DNA of 17,538 nt from positions 1 through 17,538 of the forward strand of contig CAMYMX010000017.1 of assembly GCA_947259605.1 (NCBI GenBank), given 5' to 3'. The notes under the pieces are model-generated. The model made no database searches and had not been told where the DNA came from. It saw nothing but the letters and a program-made list of their open reading frames with translations. Positions 8,313-16,744 of this stretch are shown one piece after another. Position numbers and translations under genes: made by a program. Position 1 is the stretch's first letter, and every line of letters starts with the position of its first letter. This stretch comes from an uncultured Polyangiaceae bacterium. GTDB taxonomy: Bacteria; Myxococcota_A; Polyangia; Polyangiales; Houyiibacteriaceae.

Positions 8313-9974
8313 TCAAACCATCGACCGGGTTTCGGCCACTGTGCCGTCATCGTCGATCAGGTCGATGCGGCTTCGGGCGAAGCGACGTGCCGCGGCCAAA
8401 GCGCGCTCGCCCTTCCCTTGATCGAGACACCACTGGGCATGGTTCGCGAGCAGCGCAAGCTCGGTCGCGCGGCCAAGCGTCATTGCGAATCGGCGTGCGC
8501 CTGCTTCGAGTTGCTCGCGTTCAGAGAGGTTTCCCTGCAGCCATCGCCCGGCGTGCTGGACGGCGGACTGGCTCCGCCCGACGACTGATTGCAGTTGCGG
8601 ATCGGTCGTGGCGTCGAGACGCGCGCGAATTTCGTCGACGAAGGCTTCCCAGACGCCGTCCTGCTTGAGCGCGCGAAGCGTATCGAGGGACAGCACGTTC
8701 GTCGTGCCTTCCCAAATTGGAAGCACCTGCGCATCGGCGAGGAGCTTGGGGAGGCCGGTGTCGTTCACGTAGCCGGCGCCGCCAAAGGATTCGAGGGCCT
8801 CGGACGCCACGGCAACGGCTTGTTTTCCGGTCGTGAGCTTTCCGATGGGCGTGAGCAGGCGGCTCAGGAGTTGCTCGGCTTGGCTCGCGACGCCGGATTC
8901 GATGCGGCCAAGGAGCTCGACGACACGAAAGGCGAGTAGGAACGCACCCTGCGTCTCGGCAATCATGTCCGCCATGGTGTCAACGTGAAGTGGCTTGTCG
9001 ATCAGGGCAGCGCCAAACGCCTCGCGTTTGTTCGCGTAGTCGCGGGTCAGCGCAACGGCGCGCTGCATGCCAAGAACCGCCGCGACGGCGTTCCAGGTGC
9101 GTGTGACGTTCAACATTGGCGTGATGTTGCGGACTCCGCTTTCGAGACCGGCGACCGGAATCGCTTCGACTCCGTCCAGAGTGAGCTCCGCGGTCGGGAG
9201 CTTGCGTGTCCCGAACTTGTCTTTGAGCCGATTGATGTGGAGGTTTTGGAGCTTCCCGTCTTCGTCGCGAAGCTCGAGGTAGAACATCGCCAAGCCGCGT
9301 CCGCCCGGCGGGTTTCCCTCCGGCCGCGCCAAGGTGAGCGCCATGTCGGCCGTCGTCGCCGAGGTGAACCATTTGGTACCGTAGAGGCGCCAGCGGTCGC
9401 CGTCGCGCCGCGCGATGGTTTCGGTCTGACCCACATCGGAGCCCCCGATACGCTCCGTCATCCATTGACCGGACGTCCACATCGTCGCCGGGTCACGCGA
9501 CAGGAGGCGCGGAAGGGCGTGGTCGATGAGCGCCTGGTTTCCCGAATCGAGGAGCGTGCGGGCCGCGCCGTCGGTCATCGCCAACGGGCAATTGTAGGTG
9601 TCGAGCGAGGCCTGCGTGACGTAGTTCAAGATGTGCTGATGGACCCGTGCGTGCGCCCCGAGCTCTGAGTCGTAGCCAGCAGCCACCAGGCCGTGCTCGG
9701 CGCAAAGCGCCTGCGCCCGCTTCCAGACCTCGGTGACCTCGACCTCGTCGACCCGATTGCCCCAGGCGTCCCAAACCCTGTGAACTGGTTCATTTTCGAG
9801 ATCGGCCAAGGACAGTCGATAGAGCTCGCCGCCGTTGAGCTCGCCGAGCTGGCGGTACTCCGGCTCAAAGCGTTCGAGAAGCCCCGCTGGGAGGGTTCGC
9901 GCCAGGTACTCGCGGAGAAGCGAGTCAGAATCGTATTGATTTCCAAGGCTTGGGGGCTCTTGCTGAAAGGTCAT
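8313..9974 (-). CDS. AidB-like acyl-CoA dehydrogenase family flavoprotein
   Basis: This 553-residue protein is longer than ordinary acyl-CoA dehydrogenases (about 380-400) and close to AidB (about 540). It has the N-terminal extension typical of that branch, then TSGQWMTERIGGSDVGQTET (167-186) and LYGTKWFTSATTADMALTLA (197-216) of the FAD site, TRTWNAVAAVLGMQRAVALT (291-310), REAFGAAL (317-324), and ALESFGGAGYVNDTGLPKLL (393-412) with LPIWEGTTNVLSLDTLRAL (418-436). Glu422 is at the position of the catalytic or structural Glu in AidB. The last roughly 110 residues form the helical tail seen in AidB. AidB is induced by alkylation damage in Escherichia coli and binds DNA. Whether this homologue acts on fatty acyl-CoA or in stress protection cannot be told. 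No ada gene is nearby. It is divergent from nadE and converges on the diheme peroxidase with only four bases between stops. Confidence 0.9.
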   Translation of the reverse strand: MTFQQEPPSLGNQYDSDSLLREYLARTLPAGLLERFEPEYRQLGELNGGELYRLSLADLENEPVHRVWDAWGNRVDEVEVTEVWKRAQALCAEHGLVAAGYDSELGAHARVHQHILNYVTQASLDTYNCPLAMTDGAARTLLDSGNQALIDHALPRLLSRDPATMWTSGQWMTERIGGSDVGQTETIARRDGDRWRLYGTKWFTSATTADMALTLARPEGNPPGGRGLAMFYLELRDEDGKLQNLHINRLKDKFGTRKLPTAELTLDGVEAIPVAGLESGVRNITPMLNVTRTWNAVAAVLGMQRAVALTRDYANKREAFGAALIDKPLHVDTMADMIAETQGAFLLAFRVVELLGRIESGVASQAEQLLSRLLTPIGKLTTGKQAVAVASEALESFGGAGYVNDTGLPKLLADAQVLPIWEGTTNVLSLDTLRALKQDGVWEAFVDEIRARLDATTDPQLQSVVGRSQSAVQHAGRWLQGNLSEREQLEAGARRFAMTLGRATELALLANHAQWCLDQGKGERALAAARRFARSRIDLIDDDGTVAETRSMV

Positions 9975-10088
9975 ACATTACTCGACTTGGCAGAAACTGA
10001 CGCTCAAAGAAATCATGATACGCCGCCTCTCCTGCCCAGTCAATCCTCAAACACGCTCGCCAGCGCGGAGCGGTGCTAGAGAAGGTGC
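9975..10088. promoter_or_regulatory. Divergent intergenic region, AidB-like / nadE
   Basis: These 114 bases lie between two divergent starts and must carry both promoters. AGAAGG at 10080-10085 is a fair ribosome binding site for nadE. I could not identify convincing -35/-10 elements or an operator. Confidence 0.5.
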
Positions 10089-12044
10089 ATGATCCCGATC
10101 AAGGTCGCGACCGCGTCGTTGAATCAGACGCCACTCGACTGGGGCGGCAACCAACGGCGCATCGAGGCGGTCTTGCGGCAAGGACACCTCGATGGCGCGG
10201 CGCTGCTCGTGCTGCCCGAGCTGTGCACGACGGGCTACGGCTGCGAAGATGCGTTTTTGGGTCCGGACGTTGCGAACCGCGCTTGGTCGATGCTGATGGA
10301 GCTGCTGCCACAAACCAAGGGCATGGTGGTGAGCATCGGGATGCCCGTGCGTCGCAGAGGGGGTCTGTACAACACCGCCTGCGTCGTGGCGGATGGTCAC
10401 ATTGCAGGCTTTGCTGCCAAAGAACACCTGGCCGGCGAAGGCCTTCACTACGAGCCGCGCTGGTTCAAACCTTGGCCCAACCATCAAGTGGTCGAGCTCG
10501 AGCGCGACGGAAGGAGCTACCCGTTCGGCGACGTCTTCTTCGATTTCTCGGGCGTCCGCGTTGGCTTCGAGATTTGCGAAGACGCATGGGTTGCGCAACG
10601 CCGAGGAGCGATCGACGGCCACGCGATGGACATCATCGTGAACCCGAGCGCGAGTCACTTCGCGTTTGGCAAGCACGAGGTGCGCGAACGGCTCGTGCTC
10701 GAAGGCTCACGCTCGATGGCGGTGAGCTATCTCTACGCCAACCTGCTTGGCAACGAGGCCGGCCGTGTGATCTACGATGGCGGTTGCTACATCGCACAAA
10801 ACGGCAAGATGTTGGCCCGATCGCAGCGGCTCACGTTTGACGATTCGGTCATGACGACTGCGGTGATCGACGTCGAAGCGTCTCGAACCGAGCAGGTCCG
10901 GACCACCAGCTTTCAGGCAGATCGCAACGACCCGGGGGGAAAGAGAATCAGCGTCGACTTCGAGTTTCCTCGCGCGAAGATGGAGCGCAGCGCGCCCAGC
11001 TCACCGGCATGGGAAGCCAGCGAAGACCACAAAGAAGAGGAATTCACCCGCGCGCTCACGCTCGCCCTTTTCGACTATCTTCGAAAGAGCCACTCGCGGG
11101 GTTTCGTGCTGAGCATCAGCGGAGGCGCCGACTCCGCAGCGGCGGCTTGTCTCGTCTCGCTCATGGTCGACCGCGCGATCGCAGAGCTGGGCGCCGAGCG
11201 GTTCGCGGAAAAGATCGGCATGAACGCCGAGGGCAGCGCCCGCGACTGGGTTCGAAAGCTCCTGTGCTGCGCTTACCAACCGACCGAAAACAGCGGAGAG
11301 GTCACGCGCAACGCCGCCACGGCCGTGGCCGAGGCGATCGGCGCCACGTTTTACATCCTCGACGTGCAGCACATCGTCGACGCGTACGAGAGCCTGATTT
11401 CCGATGCCGTCAACCGTCCTCTGACCTGGGAAGAAGACGACATCACGCTTCAGAACATCCAGGCCCGCGCGCGTGGTCCGAGCGTCTGGATGTTGGCCAA
11501 TATGCGGGGCGCACTGCTCCTTTCGACGAGCAATCGCTCCGAGGCTGCGGTCGGTTACGCGACCATGGACGGCGACACCTGTGGAGGCCTCAGTCCGATC
11601 GCCGGAATTGACAAGGCCTTCCTCCGTCAGTGGCTCCTCTGGCTCGAGCGAAAAGGCCCCGAGGGCATGCAGCCGATTCCGGCGCTGCATGCGGTCAACG
11701 TCCAAACACCGACCGCCGAGCTCCGCCCCAAGGGCAGCGAGCAGACCGATGAAGGCGATCTGATGCCCTACCCGGTGCTCGACGTCATCGAACGACTCGC
11801 GATCGGTGACAAGCTGCCACCCGCCGATTGCCTGGAGATTCTCGGAAGCGAGTTTTCGGACTACGGCGAGGACATCCTCCGCGGCTGGGTGAAGCGCTTC
11901 TTCCAGCTCTGGTCGCGCAACCAGTGGAAGCGGGAGCGCTACGCGCCTTCGTTTCACGTCGACGACAAGAACCTCGACCCGAAGACCTGGTGCCGCTTTC
12001 CAATCTTGTCCGGCGGCTTCGAGCGCGAGCTATCCGAGCTCTGA
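10089..12044 (+). CDS. nadE: Glutamine-dependent NAD+ synthetase
   Basis: NadE makes NAD+ from deamido-NAD+, ATP and glutamine in the cytoplasm, the last step of NAD synthesis. The 651 residues match the long, two-domain form. The N-terminal nitrilase-like glutaminase domain (about 1-270) has the triad Glu44 (VLPELCTTGY), Lys111 (GFAAKEHLAGEG) and Cys163 (GFEICEDAW). The C-terminal synthetase domain has the ATP pyrophosphatase loop SISGGADSA (342-350), followed by STSNRSEAAVGYATMDGDT, the substrate-binding signature, and the closing KNLDPKTWCRFPIL. The start is supported by AGAAGG four bases upstream and by family alignment. Between 351 and 400 an insertion (about 360-385, VDRAIAELGAERFAEKIGMN) separates the usual strands. 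Its 3' end overlaps the convergent hydrolase gene by 15 bases. Confidence 0.96.
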   Translation: MIPIKVATASLNQTPLDWGGNQRRIEAVLRQGHLDGAALLVLPELCTTGYGCEDAFLGPDVANRAWSMLMELLPQTKGMVVSIGMPVRRRGGLYNTACVVADGHIAGFAAKEHLAGEGLHYEPRWFKPWPNHQVVELERDGRSYPFGDVFFDFSGVRVGFEICEDAWVAQRRGAIDGHAMDIIVNPSASHFAFGKHEVRERLVLEGSRSMAVSYLYANLLGNEAGRVIYDGGCYIAQNGKMLARSQRLTFDDSVMTTAVIDVEASRTEQVRTTSFQADRNDPGGKRISVDFEFPRAKMERSAPSSPAWEASEDHKEEEFTRALTLALFDYLRKSHSRGFVLSISGGADSAAAACLVSLMVDRAIAELGAERFAEKIGMNAEGSARDWVRKLLCCAYQPTENSGEVTRNAATAVAEAIGATFYILDVQHIVDAYESLISDAVNRPLTWEEDDITLQNIQARARGPSVWMLANMRGALLLSTSNRSEAAVGYATMDGDTCGGLSPIAGIDKAFLRQWLLWLERKGPEGMQPIPALHAVNVQTPTAELRPKGSEQTDEGDLMPYPVLDVIERLAIGDKLPPADCLEILGSEFSDYGEDILRGWVKRFFQLWSRNQWKRERYAPSFHVDDKNLDPKTWCRFPILSGGFERELSEL

Positions 12045-12920
12045 GCGCACCAGCTCCGCCATACGCTCAATTTCCTCGACCACGATGTCGGGGCGCTCCA
12101 TCGCCATGAAGTGCGTGACGTCTTCGAGGACCAATAGCCGTGTCTCCGGCTGGCATCGCATGAACGCGTTGCGCGACTCGCGGGTGAACGGCGGGCCGCT
12201 GTACTCGCGCGCAAACAAAGTGATGGGGCAGCGTACTTTCCGGAGCGCGCGATATGGGCTGACCGTCGCCATCGCGAAGGTCTTGCTCTCCCAGGCGCGG
12301 TCACAGCTCAGGCGAACCGTCCCGTCCTCGTTGGCCACTGTCCCCCCTTCGACATAGCTCTCAATCCATTCACGAGGCCAGGTTCGAAACGGACCTTTGC
12401 CGACGTAGTTCTCGACCGCGGCAGCTTTTGATGGAAACTCCATCCGGCGGCGCGCGGCCATCTGGGCGATCGGCACGATGCGTTCCGCCAGCCCGAACGT
12501 GCGAGCCACGGCCAGCATCGGGATCTGACCTGGAGGAACGATCACCGGGTCGATGAGCACCAAGCCACGGACCAGATCGGGTCGCGTCGCAGCTAGCTCC
12601 ATGCTGACGGTCGCGCCCATCGAGTGCCCGGCGAGAATCAGAGGTTGCGGGAGGGTGCTCGCAAACGCTTCGAGATCGTCGCGGTAGGGCCGCCAGGATC
12701 GAAGCTTCGTCGGATCCGCGCTCGCTTCGGACCGGCCGTGTCCTCGCGCATCCATCAGGTACAGCCCGATCGCAGGGTCGACCATTGCAAGCAGGCTACT
12801 GTAGGTCTCCGCGTTGAACCCCGTCGCATGGGCGAAGTGAACGGTGACCGTCTCCGCACCGCTCGCTTCGCGGTGGAGCACGCTGAAGTCTCCGAAACGT
12901 TCGCGTCGAACGGCTGGCAC
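12030..12920 (-). CDS. Alpha/beta hydrolase
   Basis: This 296-residue protein carries the alpha/beta hydrolase fold. The oxyanion region is HFAHATGFNAETY (28-40), followed by LMDARGHGRSEA (55-66), the nucleophile elbow LAGHSMGATVSM (96-107, Ser100), and the catalytic His270 in EDVTHFMAMERP. The acid residue usually found after strand 6 is not obvious: that segment reads LFAREYSGPPF, where Glu239 could serve. There is no signal peptide, so it is probably cytoplasmic. The start is GTG at 12920, two bases after the stop of the SDR gene, so translation is likely coupled to it. The pairing suggests a shared pathway on a lipid- or ester-like substrate, but the substrate is unknown. Confidence 0.88.
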   Translation of the reverse strand: MPAVRRERFGDFSVLHREASGAETVTVHFAHATGFNAETYSSLLAMVDPAIGLYLMDARGHGRSEASADPTKLRSWRPYRDDLEAFASTLPQPLILAGHSMGATVSMELAATRPDLVRGLVLIDPVIVPPGQIPMLAVARTFGLAERIVPIAQMAARRRMEFPSKAAAVENYVGKGPFRTWPREWIESYVEGGTVANEDGTVRLSCDRAWESKTFAMATVSPYRALRKVRCPITLFAREYSGPPFTRESRNAFMRCQPETRLLVLEDVTHFMAMERPDIVVEEIERMAELVRSELG

Positions 12921-12922
12921 AG

Positions 12923-13744
12923 CTACCGCGGGGAGATCCTCTTGAACACGCGGGCCACGATGCCGTCCGTCGTTGCCGGCATCAGACGCTTCAAGGCGTC
13001 GGCCACCCGCGCTTCTTTGGTGATCAACACCCGTGGCGAGTTGTACTCGATGGCCTTGACGATCCGCGCGCCGACGACATCGGGCGTCGTGCCAAGTCGA
13101 TCAAAAAGCTCTTGGGTCGTCTTCCGGAGCTCTTGGTGCGTGTCGGTGACCAAGCGAGCGTTCTGAATGATGTTGGTCTTGATCGCGCCGGGATGGACTG
13201 AGGTGACGCCCACATGGTCGTCGGCCAATTCCGCCCTCAAGGACTCGCTGAAACCCCGGACCGCAAACTTGCTTGCCACGTAGCTCGTCTGAAGCGGCGG
13301 TGCGATGATGCCGAACACGCTCGACAGGTTGACGATGTGGCCCTCGCCGCCCGCCTTGAGGTGAGGCAGGAAGAACTTGCAGCCGTAGATCACGCCCCAG
13401 AGGTTCACGCCGAGGATCCATTCGAGGTCTTCGACGCTGTGTTCCTCGAAGGAAGCGTAGACCGTGACGCCGGCGTTGTTGATGAGAATGTTGGCTGCGC
13501 CGTGCGCACGGACGACGTCGGACGCAAAGGCCTCCATCTGTGCCTTGTCGGAGACGTCGACGCGATGCGCGGTCACGGTGGCACCGCCCAGCTCGAGCTC
13601 ATGCCGCACAGCTTCCAGTGCGGCCTCGTTCACATCGCAAATGGCGAGCCGGCACCCTTTGGCCGCCAAGGCGAGCGCCGTTTCGCGCCCAATGCCGTGC
13701 CCCGCTCCCGTCACCACCGCAACTTTTCCATCGAGCTCGCGCAT
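12923..13744 (-). CDS. Short-chain dehydrogenase/reductase (SDR)
   Basis: This 273-residue classical SDR has the cofactor motif TGAGHGIG (12-19), NNAG (89-92), catalytic Ser142 in VNLSSVFG and the Tyr155-x-x-x-Lys159 pair in SYVASKFAVRGFSESLRAEL. Asp37 in LAICDVNE, at the end of strand 2, argues for NAD(H) over NADP(H). PGAIKTNI follows the active site. The open frame extends to 13813, but the ATG at 13744 is chosen because GGAGGG stands three bases before it and because MRELDGKVAVVTGAG is the normal family start. C-terminal residues are basic (RVFKRISPR). It is the first gene of a tight pair with the alpha/beta hydrolase and is divergent from the FAD dehydrogenase. The oxidised alcohol or reduced ketone substrate is unknown. 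Confidence 0.92.
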   Translation of the reverse strand: MRELDGKVAVVTGAGHGIGRETALALAAKGCRLAICDVNEAALEAVRHELELGGATVTAHRVDVSDKAQMEAFASDVVRAHGAANILINNAGVTVYASFEEHSVEDLEWILGVNLWGVIYGCKFFLPHLKAGGEGHIVNLSSVFGIIAPPLQTSYVASKFAVRGFSESLRAELADDHVGVTSVHPGAIKTNIIQNARLVTDTHQELRKTTQELFDRLGTTPDVVGARIVKAIEYNSPRVLITKEARVADALKRLMPATTDGIVARVFKRISPR

Positions 13745-13878
13745 CTGCCCTCCGAGCTGGACCGTACGAGCCCATGCCCCGCACGCAAGCCCCGACGGCT
13801 CGAGCCAAGACACCGAAAAGAACGCCTGTAGAACGTCCCTTTTTCCGAACCGCCTATCTGTTATGCTCCCGCATCTTC
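13745..13878. promoter_or_regulatory. Divergent intergenic region, SDR / FAD dehydrogenase
   Basis: These 134 bases separate two divergent starts. The longest frames of both genes run into it, but neither extension resembles its family. The right half contains short A/T-rich stretches (for example around 13838-13862), the likeliest place for a promoter. No operator was seen. Confidence 0.45.
13748..13753 (-). promoter_or_regulatory. Shine-Dalgarno of the SDR gene
   Basis: GGAGGG on the minus strand lies three bases before the ATG at 13744. It decides between this start and the longer open frame that begins at 13813. Confidence 0.65.
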
Positions 13879-15504
13879 ATGCCGGGCAGGAGCAAATACA
13901 GCGCTGAGGTCGTCGTCATTGGCGCGGGTCTCGCGGGGATGGTGACGGCACTCGAGCTGCTCGATGCGGGCAAGCGGGTCGTCATGTTGGACGCTGCGTC
14001 GCGTGATCGCATCGGCGGGCTCGCCGTGTGGTCCTTCGGCGGCATTTTCTTCGTCGACTCGCCCGAACAGCGAAAGAACGGCATCAAAGACTCGGTCGAC
14101 CTGGCCATGCGCGATTGGGTCCGCTACGGCGAGCTCGACCCAAACGACATCTGGCCGTATCGCTGGGCAGAAGCCTACGTCCATCGGTGTACCGAAGAGG
14201 TCCGTGACTGGCTCGCCGCACGTGACGTGAGCTTCTTTCGCGCGGTGAACTGGACCGAGCGCGGCTACTTCGTGCCGGGAAATTCGGTGCCGAGGTTCCA
14301 CATCGTCTGGGGTACGGGCGAAGGGATCGTGCTGCCGCTGATTCCGAGGCTCGAGGCGCACGAAAAGGCCGGGCTGCTCGAGCTCCACTTCGATCACAAG
14401 GTCGACGGGTTGACCCGGGAGCGTGGCCAAGTCGTGGGGTGCCACGGCACGCACGGAGCCGGCTCGTTCGAGGCGCTGGGCGACGCCATCGTCATCGCGG
14501 CGGGCGGCATCGCCGGCAACCACGATAAGGTTCGTGAGGTTTGGCCGAGAGATCAATGGGGCGAGCCGCCGGAGCCGATGCTCAACGGCTCGATTCCCGA
14601 AGCCGATGGGAAGCTCCTCGAACGCGTCGCGGAGCTCGGAGGCAATGTGACGCACCTCGAAAAGATGTGGAACTACGCCGCAGGCGTCCGGCACTGGGAA
14701 CCGCTCTTCCCCAACCACGGCCTGAGCATGGTTCCAGGGAAGTCGGCGCTCTGGCTCAACTACGAGGGCCGCCGTTTCGTCGATCCGCCGCTCGTCGGTT
14801 CCTACGACACGCTTTTGCTGGTCGACCGCATCTGCCAAGAAAAGAAGAAGTACTCCTGGCAGGTCATGAACCGCAAGATCGCCAACAAAGAGTTCGCGAT
14901 TTCCGGAGCTGAATTCAACCAGGCCGTCCGTGAAAAGAAGATGATGGCCTTCCTCGTGCGCCTCCTGCAGGGCAACGGAGAACAGGTCCAGGAGTTCATC
15001 GACCACTGCCCAGACTTCGTCACCGCGGGGAGCGTGCCCGAGCTCGCCAACAAAATGAACGCCCTAGCCGGCAGCAAAGACGTCGATGCCCAATTGCTCG
15101 AACGGGAAATCTCCGACTATGACGCCAACATCGCGCGTGGCTCCAAGTTTCAGAACGACGACCAACTTCGCCGAATCGCGCACGTCCGTCAGTACCTCGG
15201 CGACCGGCTTCGAACCTGCAACATGGCGCCGATCCTCGACCCCGACGCCATGCCCTTGATCGCCATTCGAACGCAGATTCTCACGCGGAAGAGCCTGGGC
15301 GGAATTCAAGTCGACCTCGACGCGAAGGTCCTCGACACGCACGGCAACGCCATCCCCAATCTGTTCGCGGTCGGCGAGGCCTGCGGCTTCGGCGGTGGTG
15401 GCATGCACGGAAAACGCGCGCTCGAGGGAACATTCCTCGGGGGCTGTGTGTATTCAGGGCGCGTCGCAGCCCGCGCGATCCAGAGCGGCAAAGGCGTGAG
15501 GTAG
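13879..15504 (+). CDS. FAD-binding dehydrogenase (KstD/fumarate reductase-like flavoprotein)
   Basis: This 541-residue flavoprotein opens with the dinucleotide fold VVVIGAGLAGMVTALELLDAG (11-31, GAGLAG 15-20) and the acidic end of strand 2 (MLDAA, 36-40). A GGLAVWSFGG segment (46-55) follows. The C-terminal FAD-binding part has GGIQVDLDAKVLD (474-486), NLFAVGEACGFGGGGMHGKR (494-513) and ALEGTFLGGCVYSGRVAARA (514-533). This arrangement is that of FAD_binding_2 proteins such as fumarate reductases, 3-ketosteroid dehydrogenases and related uncharacterised dehydrogenases of about 550 residues. No signal peptide or heme site is present, so it is likely cytoplasmic. The start at 13879 is taken because the fold begins just after it; an upstream extension of 113 residues overlaps the SDR gene antisense and is Arg-rich. 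The next gene begins 68 bases downstream on the same strand. The substrate is unknown. Confidence 0.9.
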   Translation: MPGRSKYSAEVVVIGAGLAGMVTALELLDAGKRVVMLDAASRDRIGGLAVWSFGGIFFVDSPEQRKNGIKDSVDLAMRDWVRYGELDPNDIWPYRWAEAYVHRCTEEVRDWLAARDVSFFRAVNWTERGYFVPGNSVPRFHIVWGTGEGIVLPLIPRLEAHEKAGLLELHFDHKVDGLTRERGQVVGCHGTHGAGSFEALGDAIVIAAGGIAGNHDKVREVWPRDQWGEPPEPMLNGSIPEADGKLLERVAELGGNVTHLEKMWNYAAGVRHWEPLFPNHGLSMVPGKSALWLNYEGRRFVDPPLVGSYDTLLLVDRICQEKKKYSWQVMNRKIANKEFAISGAEFNQAVREKKMMAFLVRLLQGNGEQVQEFIDHCPDFVTAGSVPELANKMNALAGSKDVDAQLLEREISDYDANIARGSKFQNDDQLRRIAHVRQYLGDRLRTCNMAPILDPDAMPLIAIRTQILTRKSLGGIQVDLDAKVLDTHGNAIPNLFAVGEACGFGGGGMHGKRALEGTFLGGCVYSGRVAARAIQSGKGVR

Positions 15505-15572
15505 CCCATGAAGCAAAGCGGAGCATGGTTGACGGCGCGCGCCCTCGCGAACATCGTTGGGAGAGGGGTCCA

Positions 15573-16178
15573 ATGCTGAAACGTGCAATTCCAATCATTT
15601 CTTTGATCGCGCTGAGCGGTTTCCTGGGCGTTCCGCCGGAGGCATCGGCGGACCGGGCGCCCGAGAGGCCAAGCGCTCCGAAGAACATCGACCAGACCCC
15701 ACCGCTGGTTCCGATCCCCAATGCCCGCGTCACGAAGGACGGTCTGCTCGTGGGAGGCCAGCCCTCGCCCGATCAGTTCAAAGCGATCGAAGAAGCCGGG
15801 TACCGCACCGTCATCACCTTGCGTGCAGAGAGCGAGCCGGGCGATGAGGGCGAGCAGGCTACCGTGGAGCGCCTCGGCATGAAATTCGTATCGATCCCGG
15901 TCCCGGGCCCGGCCGGTCTCACCGAAGGCAACGCGCGCTCGCTTGCCAAGGCCCTAGGGGAGCAGGACGCACTGCCCGCGGTCGTGCATTGCAAGTCGGG
16001 GCAACGGGTGAGCGCCCTGCTCGGCTTGAAGGCCTTCGTGGTCGACCGCGCCAGCGCTGCGGCAGCCATGGACTTGGCCAAGAGCCTTGGTCTCACCAAG
16101 CTCGAGACGGCCCTCCGTGAGCGAATCGCGGAGATATGCAAAGCCGACAAGTCGCGAAACTGCGAGGATCTGCGATGA
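15573..16178 (+). CDS. Exported DUF442/protein tyrosine phosphatase-like protein
   Basis: This 201-residue protein has a signal peptide (KRAIPIISLIALSGFLGV core) with a likely signal peptidase I site after Ala26 (EASA|D), so it probably acts in the periplasm. The body matches the DUF442 (beta-lactamase hydrolase-like phosphatase) pattern: DGLLVGGQPSPDQFKAIEEA (56-75), YRTVITLRAESEPGDEG (77-93), and the active-site loop VVHCKSGQRVSALLGL (137-152), with Cys140 and Arg145 in a CX4R arrangement rather than the CX5R of classical phosphatases. The start at 15573 is preferred over 15525 because it begins the signal peptide and follows a purine-rich GGGAGAGGGG. Its stop overlaps the start of the DJ-1 gene. 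The substrate is unknown; related domains have been linked to phosphatase or sulfur metabolism roles. Confidence 0.88.
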   Translation: MLKRAIPIISLIALSGFLGVPPEASADRAPERPSAPKNIDQTPPLVPIPNARVTKDGLLVGGQPSPDQFKAIEEAGYRTVITLRAESEPGDEGEQATVERLGMKFVSIPVPGPAGLTEGNARSLAKALGEQDALPAVVHCKSGQRVSALLGLKAFVVDRASAAAAMDLAKSLGLTKLETALRERIAEICKADKSRNCEDLR

Positions 16179-16744
16179 GCGAGAACCCAACGGCCCTTGT
16201 GCTACTCGCACAGGGCAGCGAAGAAATGGAAGCCGTCATCAGTATCGACGTGCTGCGTCGTGGCGGTATCGAGGTCACGGTCGCAGGGGTCGAGGGCACC
16301 GCGCCGATTCGGTGCAGCCGCGGTGTGATGATTACGCCAGACATTGCGCTCGAAAGCGTCGACGGTGAATTCGATGTGGTGGTTCTTCCAGGCGGGGCGG
16401 AAGGCGCGAAACGCTTGGCTGCCTCTTCCAAGGTCGGAGAGCTTCTTCGTGACCAAGAGCAAAGCGGGCGCTGGGTCGCTGCGATTTGCGCCGCACCGAT
16501 TGCCCTTCAGGCACACGGTGTCTTTCAGCATCACCAGCTCACCAGCCATCCGAGCGTCAAGAGCCAGCTCGAAGCCTGGGGCGACTACAGCGAGCATCCG
16601 GTCGTGGCCGATCGCAAGCTGATCACCAGCCGAGGCCCGGGCACCGCCTTCCCGTTTGCCCTTCGGATCGTCGGCACGCTCACCAACGCACAGCGTATGG
16701 TGGAAGTGCGCGCCCCGATGATGTTCCCGGTCCAGGTTTCCTAG
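16175..16744 (+). CDS. DJ-1/YajL family protein (PfpI superfamily)
   Basis: This 189-residue protein is strikingly like human DJ-1. It has LLAQGSEEMEAVISIDVLRR (10-29) with Glu19 at the place of DJ-1 Glu18, VAGVEGTAPIRCSRGV, VVVLPGGAEGAK (68-79), the nucleophile Cys105 in WVAAICAAPIAL (elbow), TSHPSVKSQLE with a His-Pro, and SRGPGTAFPFAL. Proteins of this group protect against oxidative and carbonyl stress. Chaperone and deglycase or glyoxalase activities are reported for them and debated. The start ATG overlaps the stop of the DUF442 gene as ATGA, so translation is coupled and the upstream frame start at 16136 is not used. It lacks a signal peptide and is cytoplasmic, unlike its exported partner. 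Its stop codon is shared in a CTAG palindrome with the convergent GNAT gene. Confidence 0.95.
   Translation: MSENPTALVLLAQGSEEMEAVISIDVLRRGGIEVTVAGVEGTAPIRCSRGVMITPDIALESVDGEFDVVVLPGGAEGAKRLAASSKVGELLRDQEQSGRWVAAICAAPIALQAHGVFQHHQLTSHPSVKSQLEAWGDYSEHPVVADRKLITSRGPGTAFPFALRIVGTLTNAQRMVEVRAPMMFPVQVS

Noticed and set aside
8313..9974. AidB-like gene as proof of an adaptive alkylation response locus
   Set aside because: No ada, alkA or alkB gene lies in the window, and AidB-like proteins occur outside that regulon.
13861..15006. Minus-strand open frame of 381 codons opposite the FAD dehydrogenase
   Set aside because: It covers the FAD motifs on the other strand and its residues are Arg/Val/Asp-rich with no family likeness, as expected of an antisense shadow.
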